From NCBI GenBank assembly GCA_002173415.2, contig NHNK02000016.1:1-64000 (forward strand): a stretch of 64,000 nt of DNA, in the 5' to 3' direction. Below the pieces are notes generated by a model. That model did not search any database and was not told the DNA's origin. It saw nothing but the letters and a program-made list of their open reading frames with translations. Positions 1 through 9,884 of this stretch are shown one piece after another; the stretch's first letter is position 1, and every line of letters begins with the position of its first letter. A program made the translations under genes and the position numbers. Source of the DNA: Marinomonas agarivorans (GTDB lineage: Bacteria; Pseudomonadota; Gammaproteobacteria; Pseudomonadales; Marinomonadaceae).

Positions 1-170
1 CTGCTTATAGCTCATGGTAATACTCTAATTGTTTGGTGACGTTAGAATACCACCTATGGGCAGTTGATCTCTCGTCACCTACTTAACCATGAGTGGTGCA
101 CTTATTATCTGAATTTGCGCCTAATCGAGGGTTTCAAAATGGATTGTCAGCTGCGGCAGCGTGAGATCGC

Positions 171-668
171 CTAAATCATCTTTCCCAACACATGAATATC
201 GTGTTGTTTGCCATTCACTTTCGCCACTTGTGGGTACACGCCCCAAGGCTGAAATTCATGCTTGGCAAAGAGATTCAGGCTGGCATTATTTTCCGCAAAG
301 ATAAGCGCAACAAGATGGCTTGTCCCCTGTTTTTCCAACTCTATTTGTACGTGTTCAAGTAAGGAATTGGCGATGCCTTGGCGGTGAAACGTAGGCAAAA
401 CATAGACACCGATTTCAGCACAATCAGAGAAGATAGGCAGCCCATGAAAGTCATCCGCATTGGCCCAAGCAACCACTTGTCCTGCTATTTCCAATACCCA
501 AAAAGGTCGCCGTGCAGTTGCCAGATCTAGCCAATCCAGCACGTCACTTAGCTCAACTTTTTGAACATGCCCTGTTGAGATGCCACTTTCTATACTCACA
601 TTGTAAATGTCTAGTATATCGATGGCATCGTCAATTTCCGCCAGTCGAATAGAATGAGCAGGTAACAT
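171..668 (-). CDS. GNAT family N-acetyltransferase
   Basis: Small acetyl-CoA-dependent acetyltransferase of the phosphinothricin/amino-acid acetyltransferase type; the substrate cannot be read from sequence. About 165 residues, the usual length. The acetyl-CoA loop is visible as YVLPTFHRQGIANSLLEH (R-Q-G-I-A, the RxxGxG/A region), followed by the ALIFAENNASLNLFAKHEF segment typical of GNAT motif B. The frame opens at a TTG at 674, but an ATG at 668 is preferred; neither has a strong ribosome binding site. It is the third gene of a minus-strand operon, 24 nt (18 nt with the TTG start) after the DUF2333 gene. Family assignment is firm, substrate unknown. Confidence 0.85.
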   Translation of the reverse strand: MLPAHSIRLAEIDDAIDILDIYNVSIESGISTGHVQKVELSDVLDWLDLATARRPFWVLEIAGQVVAWANADDFHGLPIFSDCAEIGVYVLPTFHRQGIANSLLEHVQIELEKQGTSHLVALIFAENNASLNLFAKHEFQPWGVYPQVAKVNGKQHDIHVLGKMI

Positions 669-692
669 AATCAAATAAGAGTCTGGTGCCTA

Positions 693-1745
693 TTAGCCAT
701 CTTCAAGTAAACGGCGTAAATCAATAATGGCGGCATTTGCACGGGAAATATAAGACGCCATTACCAATGAGTGATTGGCTAGCACGCCAAAACCACTGCC
801 ATTTAATACCATTGGTGACCATAATGTTGCTTGGCTTGCCTCTAACTCACGGATGATTTGCCGTAAACTAACCAAGGCATTTTTGTCTTGTAGGGTAAAT
901 ACAAAGTCAATTTCAATGGCTTTTAAAATATGAATGAGCGCCCAACTGGTACCACGCGCTTCATAAAACACATCATCAATTTTCATCCACGGCGTTTTAA
1001 CACGCTGTTGGCTGGCTTCTTGACTCGGTTGACGTGCGGTTGCATCACCAGCAGTATTGGTATTTTCCCGTGTTTGGCCAACACTGGCAGATAAACGTTG
1101 CGATAAACTGCCAAGGCGGGTTTCCACATCTTGTAACCAGTTTCTCAGGTTATCGGCTCTTGCGTAAAACTGAGCACTGTTTTGCCCCGCATCACCTGAG
1201 CCAAGGCGATTCAAATATTTCAGCAACTCAGCATTGCCTTTGGCATACTCACTTTCACTAGAAGGTAAAGCCCAACTGTTATTAGAGAAATTAAAGCGCG
1301 GTTCCGCCAGTTTTAAGTTACTGTCTTCGACGGATTGTGATTGCGAGCGGCTAAAATCTTTGCGCAAGGCTCTAGATAAATCTCTTACTTGTACCAAGAC
1401 ACCAAATTCCCACGCCGGCATATTGTCCATAATAAGCCCTGGTGGCGTAATATCGTTGTTGATAAAACCACCTGGCTTTTCTAACAGCGTTTCTACTAAC
1501 GTGTATAAAGTATTTGCTGTGGTATAGCCCACTACAAGTTGTTTGCTAGTACCAAGGTAACCTTGCTTTTCTGCTCTTTCTTTGGCGACAGACACCACAT
1601 CGAATTGGCTAGGAGTGATACTCCAATAGATGCCTAAGATCAACCAAATAACGACCAAAACACCAAAGGCAGCAGCCACCGTTTTACCAATGCTAGACAA
1701 ACGCCAAACACTCGGGAAAAAAGACAGTTTCTCAATGATTTTCAT
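693..1745 (-). CDS. DUF2333 family inner-membrane protein
   Basis: 350-residue protein with one N-terminal membrane segment (about residues 20-42, VAAAFGVLVVIWLILGIYW) and a large probable periplasmic domain. It is recognisable as the DUF2333 family of marine and pseudomonad gammaproteobacteria, whose function is unknown. A low-complexity Ser/Gln/Thr stretch lies around residues 215-250. A good ribosome binding site (AAGGTGA) precedes the ATG. It sits 11 nt after the upstream lipoprotein gene and 18-24 nt before the GNAT gene, so the three are probably one transcript. An envelope role is inferred only from topology. Confidence 0.8.
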   Translation of the reverse strand: MKIIEKLSFFPSVWRLSSIGKTVAAAFGVLVVIWLILGIYWSITPSQFDVVSVAKERAEKQGYLGTSKQLVVGYTTANTLYTLVETLLEKPGGFINNDITPPGLIMDNMPAWEFGVLVQVRDLSRALRKDFSRSQSQSVEDSNLKLAEPRFNFSNNSWALPSSESEYAKGNAELLKYLNRLGSGDAGQNSAQFYARADNLRNWLQDVETRLGSLSQRLSASVGQTRENTNTAGDATARQPSQEASQQRVKTPWMKIDDVFYEARGTSWALIHILKAIEIDFVFTLQDKNALVSLRQIIRELEASQATLWSPMVLNGSGFGVLANHSLVMASYISRANAAIIDLRRLLEDG

Positions 1746-1756
1746 TTTTGGTCACC

Positions 1757-2524
1757 TTAATTCGCTTCAATTTCAATCACATGATCTTTGCGCAAGTGGA
1801 TCATTCCCCGCACACGAAAAGAGTCAATACGACTGTTAATAATTTGGTATAAATATCTGGCTTCTCTGTCATTAGGCCAATAGATTGTAATACGGCTCTG
1901 ATTCTGCTCAACTCGATCAATAATGGGCTGTAGATGGCGCAAAACGACCTCATCTTTTGATTTTAGTAAATTTGAAGGTAGATAGTATTTATTACCATAA
2001 AAACCAATTTTTTTAGTTTTTTTCTGCTGGCGCAATTCCGTAATGCGCTTTTTGGTCGCCTGTATTTGAGGGTCTTTAGGGTTCACAAATGTGGCAGAAT
2101 CCATATACTGTTTCGCTTTTCCATGCTGTCCATTTCTTGTGCTAGTAAGCGCCCACTTTGTGTAACGAGCAACAATGTCTTGCAAACCTTTTTGAGCTAT
2201 TTCGTTATCGGGTTCACGGCCTAGAACCGCTTGAAAGTACATATTGGCATTACTTTCTTTAGGGGTTAGAAGATCATCACGTTGCAATGCCGCTTGCCCT
2301 TGCTCCAATAGACGCAGAGTAATAGGGTCTTGCTCTGATGCAACAAGGGTGCTGGCATCCGCTTGCAGTATTTCAATTTCTTGCTGTTCAATGGTTTCAA
2401 TATCTGGGAAAGGCTGGTTTGATGTGTTGCTACCAGATACACCTTTATTTGATGCACTCTGACAAGCCACCAGCATAATACTTAAGATGAGAGAGGGCGC
2501 AAACCTGTACATCGCCTTTGGCAT
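1757..2524 (-). CDS. Hypothetical TPR-like lipoprotein
   Basis: Starting at the ATG at 2524 the protein is about 255 residues with a lipoprotein signal: MYRFAPSLILSIMLVAC has a lipobox (LVAC) directly before the acceptor Cys. The mature part holds helical TPR-like segments (residues about 90-160, including QAALQRDDLLTPKESNANMYFQAVLG) and a basic QQKKTKK patch before a C-terminal alpha/beta segment. The open frame extends to 2671, but the extra residues are encoded by a tandem repeat and lie before the signal peptide, so they are probably leader, not protein. The true start could also be 2512 or 2572. First gene of an operon with DUF2333 and GNAT. Function unknown. Confidence 0.65.
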   Translation of the reverse strand: MPKAMYRFAPSLILSIMLVACQSASNKGVSGSNTSNQPFPDIETIEQQEIEILQADASTLVASEQDPITLRLLEQGQAALQRDDLLTPKESNANMYFQAVLGREPDNEIAQKGLQDIVARYTKWALTSTRNGQHGKAKQYMDSATFVNPKDPQIQATKKRITELRQQKKTKKIGFYGNKYYLPSNLLKSKDEVVLRHLQPIIDRVEQNQSRITIYWPNDREARYLYQIINSRIDSFRVRGMIHLRKDHVIEIEAN

Positions 2525-2589
2525 TTCAAGCAGTTTTTTCTGGTGTAGGAATACGAGCCTATTTATCATCATATACTCACTATTATTGC

Positions 2590-2631
2590 TCGCCCTTTTT
2601 TCATGATCTCTCGCCCTTTTTTCATGATCTA
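2590..2631. repeat. 21-nt tandem duplication upstream of the lipoprotein gene
   Basis: Two adjacent copies of a 21-nt unit beginning TCGCCCTTTTTTCATGATCT, differing at the last base. It lies between the divergent lipoprotein and dsbD genes. If translated in the extended lipoprotein frame it would give DHEKRAR repeated, which argues that this part is untranslated. Confidence 0.85.
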
Positions 2632-2764
2632 ATGCAACTATATCTCTTATGATTTGTCGTAGGATGAGCATTTAAACATTCAGTTTTAGACAGACTAATG
2701 AAATTAAGATACATTCTTCTGCTATTACAATACCTTATTCACATCATACAGCCAGCTAGAATTT

Positions 2765-4678
2765 ATGCGATACCTTGTTTTACTTTTTTTATGCTTTACC
2801 GGCATCTCATCACAGGCTTTCGAATTTAAGCTGCCTTTTAATAATGACACTGAGTTTTTACCTGTTACCCAAGCGTTTTCATTCAGTTTTACGCCCAAAG
2901 ATGACAATACGGTTGAATTAACGTGGGATATTGCAGAAGGCTACTACCTTTATCAACATCAGTTCTCTGTCACACAAACCAATTCATCTAACACTGGCAA
3001 CACAAACATCCATTTCGCGCCATTCGCTAAAGGGATAGAAAAGACCGATCCTTACTTTGGTGATGTGATCGTTTATCGTGATCAATTTAATGCCACTGTA
3101 GTATACGACGCCGTCTCTCCAGGGACAGAAATCGCCTTTAACATTACTTATCAAGGTTGTGCTGATAGAGGCTTATGTTACCCGCCACAAACCTTACCAT
3201 TAAAAGTAGTTAGCACCGCTGCAACACCAGCCTTATCAAGCACAGATCGTCTATTTGACTCAAAAAATTCTAATTCCACCAATTCTAATTCAGCAGATGT
3301 TGCGCCTCAAAACTTGCCTGCCCCTTCTCAAGCAGATGCGGTTATTACACTACTAGAACAAGGTAATGTCTTTGTGGTTATGTTGACCCTACTCGGACTA
3401 GGGTTACTTTTATCACTTACGCCTTGTGTTTTGCCTATGATTCCAATTGTGTCTGCCATTGTGGTTGGCAACAATAAAGTAGGGAGTACAACGCAAGCAG
3501 AAGGCAAAAACCTCTCATGGCAAGGCTTTTATTATAGTGCTTTGTATGTATTAGGTATGGCGTTAACTTATGCGGCGATGGGTGCTCTCGCTGGGTATTT
3601 TGGCACTCAATTCAACTTGCAAGCGCACCTGCAGAGTCCGGTCGTGTTGATTTTCAGCATGTTGATTTTTGTCCTACTCGCTCTAGCTATGTTTGGTGTT
3701 TATGAACTGAGGCTACCTTCATTTATTCAAACTCGGCTAGCGAACGTCGGCGAAAAACAAGGTCGATCTAAAAGTCTTAGCGTCATTATCATGGGTGTCT
3801 TCGCAACTTTGGTAGTGTCGCCTTGTGTTTCGGCGCCACTTGCTGGGGTTATTTTCTTTATTAGCGCACAAGGTGATGCGCTTTATGGTGCCTCTATGCT
3901 ATTTGTCTTGGCATTGGGCATGGGGGCTCCTTTATTGTTAGTAGGGCTTTTTGGCACCAAAGTATTGCCCAAGTCAGGCGAGTGGCTTAATGATATCAAG
4001 GTTATTATGGGGTTTGGATTGCTGGCAGTCACTCTCTGGCTCGCCGAGCGTTGGTCGCAAAGCAGTGATATTTTTTACCTGTGGGGTGTTTTCTTTATTT
4101 TTATTGGGGTCTATTTCTGGCTTCGACACCAACAGCAAGCACCAGCTAACATAACACCAATTCGATTGGGTTTAGCCATTATTGCCCTCATATTTGGCAC
4201 TTTACAGATTGTTGGCGCCGCCAGCGGTAATACAAATATGTTCAGACCATTGGAGAAACTGGCCGCGAGTCATACTACGAATACAACAGAGCACAATTTA
4301 ACTTTCGCAACAGTATATTCCCTCGAAGATCTTAATAACGTAATTCAAGCCAACCTATCCAACCCATCAGGTTCAAAACCAATCTTGTTCGACCTTTATG
4401 CCGATTGGTGTATTAGTTGTAAAATCATGGAAAAAGAGATTTTTATGGCTGCCGATGTGTTGCCATTGCTAGAACAATTCACTCTTGTTAAAGCTGATGT
4501 CACAAAAAACTCAGCCGCTAATCAAGCATTAATGAACCATTACCAACTGTATGGGCCCCCAACCGTACTCTTTTTTTCTGAACATGGGCAACACATGGAG
4601 GAGTTAACGCTAATTGGCGAGCCAAGTAAAAAAGAAGTCACCGAACGATTAATGTATATATTAGCATCAGCACAGTAA
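2765..4678 (+). CDS. dsbD: Thiol:disulfide interchange protein DsbD
   Basis: Transmembrane reductant conduit that moves electrons from cytoplasmic thioredoxin to periplasmic DsbC, DsbG and CcmG. 637 residues. All three modules are visible: a signal peptide (residues 1-18), an N-terminal domain with the cysteine pair in GCADRGLCYPP, an eight-helix membrane domain with LTPCVLPMIP and VVSPCVSAP holding the two buried cysteines, and a C-terminal thioredoxin fold with YADWCISCKIME. A low-complexity linker NSNSTNSNSA near residue 170 is encoded by a perfect-start 15-nt duplication (3266-3295). Transcribed alone, divergent from the lipoprotein operon. Confidence 0.97.
   Translation: MRYLVLLFLCFTGISSQAFEFKLPFNNDTEFLPVTQAFSFSFTPKDDNTVELTWDIAEGYYLYQHQFSVTQTNSSNTGNTNIHFAPFAKGIEKTDPYFGDVIVYRDQFNATVVYDAVSPGTEIAFNITYQGCADRGLCYPPQTLPLKVVSTAATPALSSTDRLFDSKNSNSTNSNSADVAPQNLPAPSQADAVITLLEQGNVFVVMLTLLGLGLLLSLTPCVLPMIPIVSAIVVGNNKVGSTTQAEGKNLSWQGFYYSALYVLGMALTYAAMGALAGYFGTQFNLQAHLQSPVVLIFSMLIFVLLALAMFGVYELRLPSFIQTRLANVGEKQGRSKSLSVIIMGVFATLVVSPCVSAPLAGVIFFISAQGDALYGASMLFVLALGMGAPLLLVGLFGTKVLPKSGEWLNDIKVIMGFGLLAVTLWLAERWSQSSDIFYLWGVFFIFIGVYFWLRHQQQAPANITPIRLGLAIIALIFGTLQIVGAASGNTNMFRPLEKLAASHTTNTTEHNLTFATVYSLEDLNNVIQANLSNPSGSKPILFDLYADWCISCKIMEKEIFMAADVLPLLEQFTLVKADVTKNSAANQALMNHYQLYGPPTVLFFSEHGQHMEELTLIGEPSKKEVTERLMYILASAQ
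3266..3295 (+). repeat. 15-nt tandem duplication in the DsbD linker
   Basis: Two copies of a 15-nt unit (AATTCTAATTCCACC, then AATTCTAATTCAGCA) encode NSNST-NSNSA between the N-terminal periplasmic domain and the membrane domain of DsbD. In frame, so length change would not disrupt the protein. Confidence 0.85.
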
Positions 4679-4689
4679 CCCCCTCAAAA

Positions 4690-4727
4690 GAAAAAAGTTT
4701 ACTAAAGAATAAAAAATAAACTTTTTT
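4690..4727 (+). terminator. Possible weak terminator after dsbD
   Basis: AAAAAAGTTTA and TAAACTTTTTT arms separated by about 16 nt, ending in a T run. The stem is almost entirely A-T, so it is weak. Confidence 0.4.
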
Positions 4728-4818
4728 GTTTAAATTCGTGTTTTTTACCACAAAAGTAGACAAATTCACGCTTTTTCATGATAATTTCCTGACATATACA
4801 AATTCCAGGAAAGACTAA

Positions 4819-5277
4819 ATGGCGTCATTTCTAGTATTAAATGGACCAAACTTAAATTTATTAGGCCAACGAGAGCCTGAAGTTTACGGCACTATTACAT
4901 TAGCAGACATTGAAGAACAACTAACACAGTCAGCTAATGAGCAAGGCCATAAACTGACCTTCATTCAAAGCAACGCCGAACATATCCTTGTTGAAGCAAT
5001 TCACGCTGCCTACAATCAATGCGACTTCATTTTAATTAACCCTGCCGCATTTACTCACACTAGCGTAGCACTAAGAGACGCATTGCTTGGCGTTAACATT
5101 CCTTTTATTGAAATTCATTTATCAAACATTCATACCAGAGAAGCCTTTAGGCAGGTGTCTTACTTCTCTGATAAAGCCAAAGCCGTAATATGCGGCTGTG
5201 GCGCCAAAGGTTACAACTACGCACTGGATTACGCTATGGCGCATTGTCGAAACAATGCGTCAGGCGACAGCGATTAA
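4819..5277 (+). CDS. aroQ: 3-dehydroquinate dehydratase, type II
   Basis: Cytoplasmic dodecameric enzyme that dehydrates 3-dehydroquinate to 3-dehydroshikimate in the shikimate pathway. 152 residues, normal for the type II family. [18 protein letters not shown] carries the N-terminal signature with catalytic Arg and Tyr; [16 protein letters not shown] and the [14 protein letters not shown] segment (catalytic His, substrate-binding His-Leu-Ser-Asn) are intact. AGGAAAG precedes the ATG. It stands upstream of accB-accC, an arrangement common in gammaproteobacteria. Confidence 0.97.
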   Translation: MASFLVLNGPNLNLLGQREPEVYGTITLADIEEQLTQSANEQGHKLTFIQSNAEHILVEAIHAAYNQCDFILINPAAFTHTSVALRDALLGVNIPFIEIHLSNIHTREAFRQVSYFSDKAKAVICGCGAKGYNYALDYAMAHCRNNASGDSD

Positions 5278-5348
5278 TTCGCAAATAAAAACACCAAAAA
5301 TCTATTTTTGGGATTATTAACCACCATAACGACAGAAGAGAGTAAAAG

Positions 5349-5804
5349 ATGGACATTCGCAAAATTAAGAAACTAATTGAGCTGTTGGAAGAGTCCAATG
5401 TGAATGAAATTGAAATTAAAGAAGGTGAAGAAGCGGTACGCATCAGTCGTGGAGGCAGTGCTCCTGTTGCTGCGCCTATGATGGCTCCTATTGCGCCAGC
5501 ACCGGTCGCTGCTGCTGCTGCAGCTCCAGCTCCTATTGCAAGCGCAGAACCAGCTGAGCCCGTAATCAGTGGTCACGCGGTTAAGTCACCTATGGTTGGT
5601 ACTTTCTATCGTTCTCCTGCTCCTGGCGCGAAACCGTTTGTTGAAGTTGGCCAGAAAGTCAATGTTGGCGACACTATCTGTATTGTTGAAGCAATGAAGA
5701 TGATGAACCAAATCGAAGCAGATAAAGCCGGTACAATCGGTGCAATCCTATTAGAAGACGGCGAGCCGACTGAATTCGATCAACCACTTGTTACTATCGT
5801 TTAA
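5349..5804 (+). CDS. accB: Biotin carboxyl carrier protein of acetyl-CoA carboxylase
   Basis: Carries the biotin that shuttles CO2 between biotin carboxylase and carboxyltransferase in the first step of fatty-acid synthesis. 151 residues. An N-terminal helical domain ([20 protein letters not shown]) is followed by a long Ala/Pro linker (residues 35-75) and the biotinyl domain with [12 protein letters not shown], where the Lys of EAMKM is biotinylated. The thumb loop ahead of it is present ([14 protein letters not shown]). Twenty nt upstream of accC, in the same operon. Confidence 0.98.
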   Translation: MDIRKIKKLIELLEESNVNEIEIKEGEEAVRISRGGSAPVAAPMMAPIAPAPVAAAAAAPAPIASAEPAEPVISGHAVKSPMVGTFYRSPAPGAKPFVEVGQKVNVGDTICIVEAMKMMNQIEADKAGTIGAILLEDGEPTEFDQPLVTIV

Positions 5805-5823
5805 TTAACTAATAGGTCCTATC

Positions 5824-7164
5824 ATGCTTGATAAAGTATTGATTGCTAACCGAGGTGAGATTGCACTGCGTATTTTGCGCGCTTGTAAAGAACTCGGTAT
5901 CAAAACTGTTGCGGTTCACTCAAAAATTGACCGTGATTTATTACATGTACGTTTGGCTGATGAATCTATTTGTATCGGCCCAAACCCTTCTGCACAAAGC
6001 TACCTTAATGTTCCTGCCATTATTAGTGCCGCAGAACTGACTGACAGCTCAGCGATTCACCCAGGCTATGGATTCTTAGCTGAAAATGCGGACTTTGCTG
6101 AACAAGTCGAAAATTCAGGTTTTGCCTTTATTGGTCCAAAAGCAGAAACCATTCGCTTAATGGGCGATAAAGTATCTGCCATCGAAGCAATGCGTGACGC
6201 TGGCGTGCCCACCGTACCAGGTTCTAATGGCCCAGTTCCTGAAAATGCTGATGAATGCATGCGTATTGCTAAAGAAATTGGCTACCCAATTATCGTCAAA
6301 GCCGCCGCAGGTGGTGGTGGTCGAGGCATGCGTGTCGTACATAATGAGGCAAGCTTACTGAAATCCATTAGCGTGACACAATCAGAAGCTGGCTCTTACT
6401 TCGGTGATAGCACGGTTTATATGGAAAAATTCCTGACCAACCCGCGTCATGTTGAAGTACAGGTACTTGCTGATGGCCAAGGTAATGCGGTTCATCTTTA
6501 CGATAGAGACTGCTCACTACAGCGTCGCCACCAAAAAGTATTGGAAGAAGCTCCCGCGCCTCATCTTGACGAAGCATCACGTCAAGCTTGTCTGCAAGCG
6601 TGTGTTGATGCCTGTATTAAAATCGGTTATCGCGGAGCAGGGACATTTGAATTCTTATACGAAGATGGTCGTTTCTACTTTATTGAGATGAACACTCGTG
6701 TACAAGTAGAACATCCTGTCACAGAAATGGTAACTGGCGTTGATATCGTTAAAGAGCAATTGCGTATTGCCAGTGGCTTAACTTTGTCGATTAAACAAGA
6801 AGATGTGGTTATTAAAGGTCACGCGGTTGAAGCACGAATTAATGCGGAAGACCCGAAAACCTTTATGCCAAGCCCAGGCAAGGTGAATTATTTCCACTCT
6901 CCTGGTGGCATGGGGGTTCGAGTAGATTCTCACTTATACAGTGGTTATTCCGTACCGCCTACTTATGACTCAATGATAGGTAAAATCATCTGTCATGCAG
7001 AAGATCGTACAGTGGCGTTAAAACGCTTATCTGTTGCGCTTGATGAAACCTTCATTGATGGCATCAAGACGAATATCGATCTGCAAAAAGAGCTGGCAAC
7101 AGACCCTAATTTCATTGCCGGTGGTGTCAATATTCACTACCTAGAAAAGAAGCTAGGTCTATAA
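5824..7164 (+). CDS. accC: Biotin carboxylase subunit of acetyl-CoA carboxylase
   Basis: ATP-grasp enzyme that carboxylates the biotin on AccB. 446 residues, standard length. Visible features are the N-terminal [18 protein letters not shown], the glycine-rich ATP loop [31 protein letters not shown], and the catalytic [14 protein letters not shown] motif. The ATG follows accB by 19 nt. A strong double hairpin lies directly downstream. Confidence 0.98.
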   Translation: MLDKVLIANRGEIALRILRACKELGIKTVAVHSKIDRDLLHVRLADESICIGPNPSAQSYLNVPAIISAAELTDSSAIHPGYGFLAENADFAEQVENSGFAFIGPKAETIRLMGDKVSAIEAMRDAGVPTVPGSNGPVPENADECMRIAKEIGYPIIVKAAAGGGGRGMRVVHNEASLLKSISVTQSEAGSYFGDSTVYMEKFLTNPRHVEVQVLADGQGNAVHLYDRDCSLQRRHQKVLEEAPAPHLDEASRQACLQACVDACIKIGYRGAGTFEFLYEDGRFYFIEMNTRVQVEHPVTEMVTGVDIVKEQLRIASGLTLSIKQEDVVIKGHAVEARINAEDPKTFMPSPGKVNYFHSPGGMGVRVDSHLYSGYSVPPTYDSMIGKIICHAEDRTVALKRLSVALDETFIDGIKTNIDLQKELATDPNFIAGGVNIHYLEKKLGL

Positions 7165-7181
7165 GCATTGGCTTATAAAAC

Positions 7182-7263
7182 CGTATGGAATAACCTATTT
7201 ATTCCATACGACCAATAATGGTTTAGCGCGGCATTACAAAAGCGCTAAGCCATTATTATTTTT
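7182..7263 (+). terminator. Two tandem hairpins after accC
   Basis: The first hairpin has perfect 11-bp arms (7182-7192 with 7200-7210) and a 7-nt loop. The second has 16-bp arms (7214-7229 with 7242-7257, one wobble pair) and a 12-nt loop, followed by ATTTTT. The second is a convincing intrinsic terminator; the first may stabilise the 3' end. Confidence 0.8.
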
Positions 7264-7368
7264 ACGAATATAGATGGCGCCCCATAAAACCGCTATATTT
7301 GTCACTCTTGAGCAAGATCCAATGCCATTATCTCTTGTCTCGTTCACTCCCAATGAAAGGTGATTTTT

Positions 7369-8259
7369 ATGCCTTGGTTACAAATTCGACTTCATAGTAA
7401 ACAAAATCAAGTACCAGAACTTGAAGACATGCTTTTAGATTGCGGTGCTATGGTGGTTACCCTCGAAGATGTGAACGACACACCTGTCTATGAACCTGAA
7501 CTAAACACCACACCACTTTGGAATGACACCAGAGTTACTGGTCTATTTGAAGCCGATGCAGATGTCGAAAAGATACAAAGCATAATCGAAGAAAAAGCAA
7601 CGGTTTTAAATACCGACCTACACCTCAAAATTGAAATTCTTGAAGACAAAGACTGGGAAAGAGAGTGGATGGATTCCTATCATCCCATCAAGTTTGGTGA
7701 ACGTCTTTGGGTATGCCCAAGTTGGCGAGAAGTACCAGAGCCCGATGCGGTAAACCTAATGTTAGACCCCGGTCTTGCTTTCGGTACTGGTACCCACCCA
7801 ACCACAGCCATGTGTCTGACTTGGCTTGATAGCATCGACTGCCAGGATAAAACCATTATCGATTATGGCTGCGGCTCTGGCATTCTAGGCATTGCTGGAT
7901 TATTACTTGGCGCCAACAAGATGATTGGCATTGATATTGACCCTCAAGCAGTGCAAGCCACACAGGCAAATGCGCAACGCAACAATATTGCTGCAAACAA
8001 AATTGAGGTTAGATTGCCACCCTACGATAACCCGCAACCTGCTGATATTGTTGTTGCCAATATTCTTGCAGGACCATTGGCCCATCTGGCACCAACTATC
8101 TCAACATTAGTCAGCAAGAAGGGGTTATTAGCACTTTCGGGTGTGCTTGTTAGCCAAGCTCAAGAGGTCATCGACGCTTATACGCCTTGGTTCACCGTAG
8201 AGTCGGTCGCGGAACAAGATGAATGGGTGCGCATTGTATGCAGTAAAAATACTGATTAA
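7369..8259 (+). CDS. prmA: Ribosomal protein L11 methyltransferase
   Basis: SAM-dependent methyltransferase that trimethylates ribosomal protein L11. About 296 residues. An N-terminal recognition domain is followed by the class I methyltransferase fold: DPGLAFGTGTHPTT, then the SAM loop DYGCGSGILGIAGLLLG, and VVANILAGPL (motif IV, NxxxxP-like). GAAAGG at 7355-7360 fits the ATG at 7369 with 8-nt spacing; a GTG at 7360 in the same frame lies inside this ribosome site and is not the start. Confidence 0.96.
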   Translation: MPWLQIRLHSKQNQVPELEDMLLDCGAMVVTLEDVNDTPVYEPELNTTPLWNDTRVTGLFEADADVEKIQSIIEEKATVLNTDLHLKIEILEDKDWEREWMDSYHPIKFGERLWVCPSWREVPEPDAVNLMLDPGLAFGTGTHPTTAMCLTWLDSIDCQDKTIIDYGCGSGILGIAGLLLGANKMIGIDIDPQAVQATQANAQRNNIAANKIEVRLPPYDNPQPADIVVANILAGPLAHLAPTISTLVSKKGLLALSGVLVSQAQEVIDAYTPWFTVESVAEQDEWVRIVCSKNTD

Positions 8260-8483
8260 TTGCATGTTTTTTCATTGCTAACGCTTGAATTTTCGGTGGT
8301 TTTCGATTCTCATATAAAGAATTGCGCATTGAAAATTCAATATGAAATGGTGGGATGATAAACAATGTCATTCTGTTAGAGCCGCAAATTCAAGAACGTA
8401 TTTTTATAGTCGCTTTTAAACTGCCACTTTTAAATAGTCATTTTTGACACCATTTTTAATAAGGTAAAAACGCTTACTTCATT

Positions 8484-9758
8484 ATGTCAGATAGTATTAT
8501 TACTCAATGCCCTAACTGCTCAACCACATTCCGAGTGAGCGATGAAGTATTAAAAATGGCCAAAGGCAAAGTCCGTTGCGGACAGTGCTTCCACATATTT
8601 GCAGCACAACCTCATGAGAGTAACGATGGCAATAATTCTTTAAAACACACACCAGTTACCGACAGTACAAATAAAGGTTTAACCAGTAATACATCTGTTA
8701 CTAATACTAAAAAAGAACCAATCGAACCGCCATCACCACCTGAGTGGTTAGATGTGTTGGTTGAAAGTGAAAACAAAGCCGTAGATGAAAGTGAGTTAGA
8801 ACATCTTACCCCTTACCAAAAACGTGTTTTAGCAGAGCGAAAGCAGCAGCAAGAACAAGCCCAAATCTCCCAACCTGTTATAAAGTCAGAAAAAGCAGCA
8901 TGGGAGATCGAACTGGAAGAGCTTGAGGAGATGCAAAAAAGTGCCGCTAAGAAAACACCACCCTTAACTGAAAAGAGCAAAGCGAAAACAAAAGACGCAG
9001 AAAAAAAAGTAGTGATCGAAAAAGCGCCTAGTATAACGCCGGAAACTACGCCCTTACCTTCTATTGAGTCGTTATCTCAAGCTGCACTACAAGAAAAAAA
9101 TGCGGGGCATGAGCATACTCACCCAGAATACATGCAAGCACTACAGCAACTTGCCCAAATTAACAATGCAGATCCTTCTGTTCGGAATCAATATCAAAGA
9201 GACGCACAACAAAAACTCAGCGAATTGATGGAAGACAGCCCTACCCCAGCAGAGGCGCCCAAACCTAAACGCCATACTTTCTTCTGGTTCACTACCAGTG
9301 TTATGGCGTGTTTATTACTTGCTGTTCAACTACTTTATTTTAATTTTGAAACGGGTTCTCGTTCTGCGAACTTTAGACCTATTTATAAAATTGTTTGCTC
9401 CTACTACAAATGTGAGCTGCCTGTTTTTGAAGACGTTAAAAGCATTGATATCCAGTACGTAAGAGTGCAGAGTCATCCGACTCAGAGCAATGCTTTATTG
9501 GTTAACGCCATCATGACAAATACCAGCCCTTTTTCACAACCGATGCCAAAACTGGCTTTAGAGTTCTTTGACTTGAATGGCAACCCCATTGCGGCAAGAC
9601 TCTTCTCCCAGAAAGATTTCTTGGATAAAGATTTCCTAGACATTACCTATATGCCACCAAATACCCCAATTCATTTGGTTATTTCAATTGCTGACCCAGG
9701 TGCAACCGCCGTAAGTCATCAATTAACACCCCATAAGGCGAACACACGCTCTTTATAA
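8484..9758 (+). CDS. Zinc-ribbon and DUF3426 membrane protein
   Basis: 424 residues of unknown function. The N-terminus holds an MJ0042-type zinc ribbon (CPNCSTTF ... VRCGQCFHIF, two CxxC pairs). Then comes a long charged, low-complexity region (residues 45-255), one membrane segment at about 270-287 (FWFTTSVMACLLLAVQLLYF) and a C-terminal DUF3426 domain, likely periplasmic. The gene commonly lies between prmA and dusB in gammaproteobacteria, as here. No close ribosome binding site is seen at the ATG; AAGG lies about 20 nt upstream. Confidence 0.85.
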   Translation: MSDSIITQCPNCSTTFRVSDEVLKMAKGKVRCGQCFHIFAAQPHESNDGNNSLKHTPVTDSTNKGLTSNTSVTNTKKEPIEPPSPPEWLDVLVESENKAVDESELEHLTPYQKRVLAERKQQQEQAQISQPVIKSEKAAWEIELEELEEMQKSAAKKTPPLTEKSKAKTKDAEKKVVIEKAPSITPETTPLPSIESLSQAALQEKNAGHEHTHPEYMQALQQLAQINNADPSVRNQYQRDAQQKLSELMEDSPTPAEAPKPKRHTFFWFTTSVMACLLLAVQLLYFNFETGSRSANFRPIYKIVCSYYKCELPVFEDVKSIDIQYVRVQSHPTQSNALLVNAIMTNTSPFSQPMPKLALEFFDLNGNPIAARLFSQKDFLDKDFLDITYMPPNTPIHLVISIADPGATAVSHQLTPHKANTRSL

Positions 9759-9884
9759 AAAGAGCAAAAAATAACCAAGTTTTTGCCTTGTCAAGACTTT
9801 AAAAGTTCCAATTGTCTAGGTATTATTCACGCCCACTTTCATTATGGCTTTCAGTTAGAAACCGTATAAAAGCACAGGAAACAG

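Noticed and set aside
1-15. Minus-strand gene start (ATG at 13-15, reading MSYKQ)
   Set aside because: Only five codons lie in the window and the ribosome site is weak, so it cannot be supported.
7360-7368. GTG start for prmA
   Set aside because: It lies within the ribosome binding site of the ATG at 7369, and the family start is MPW.
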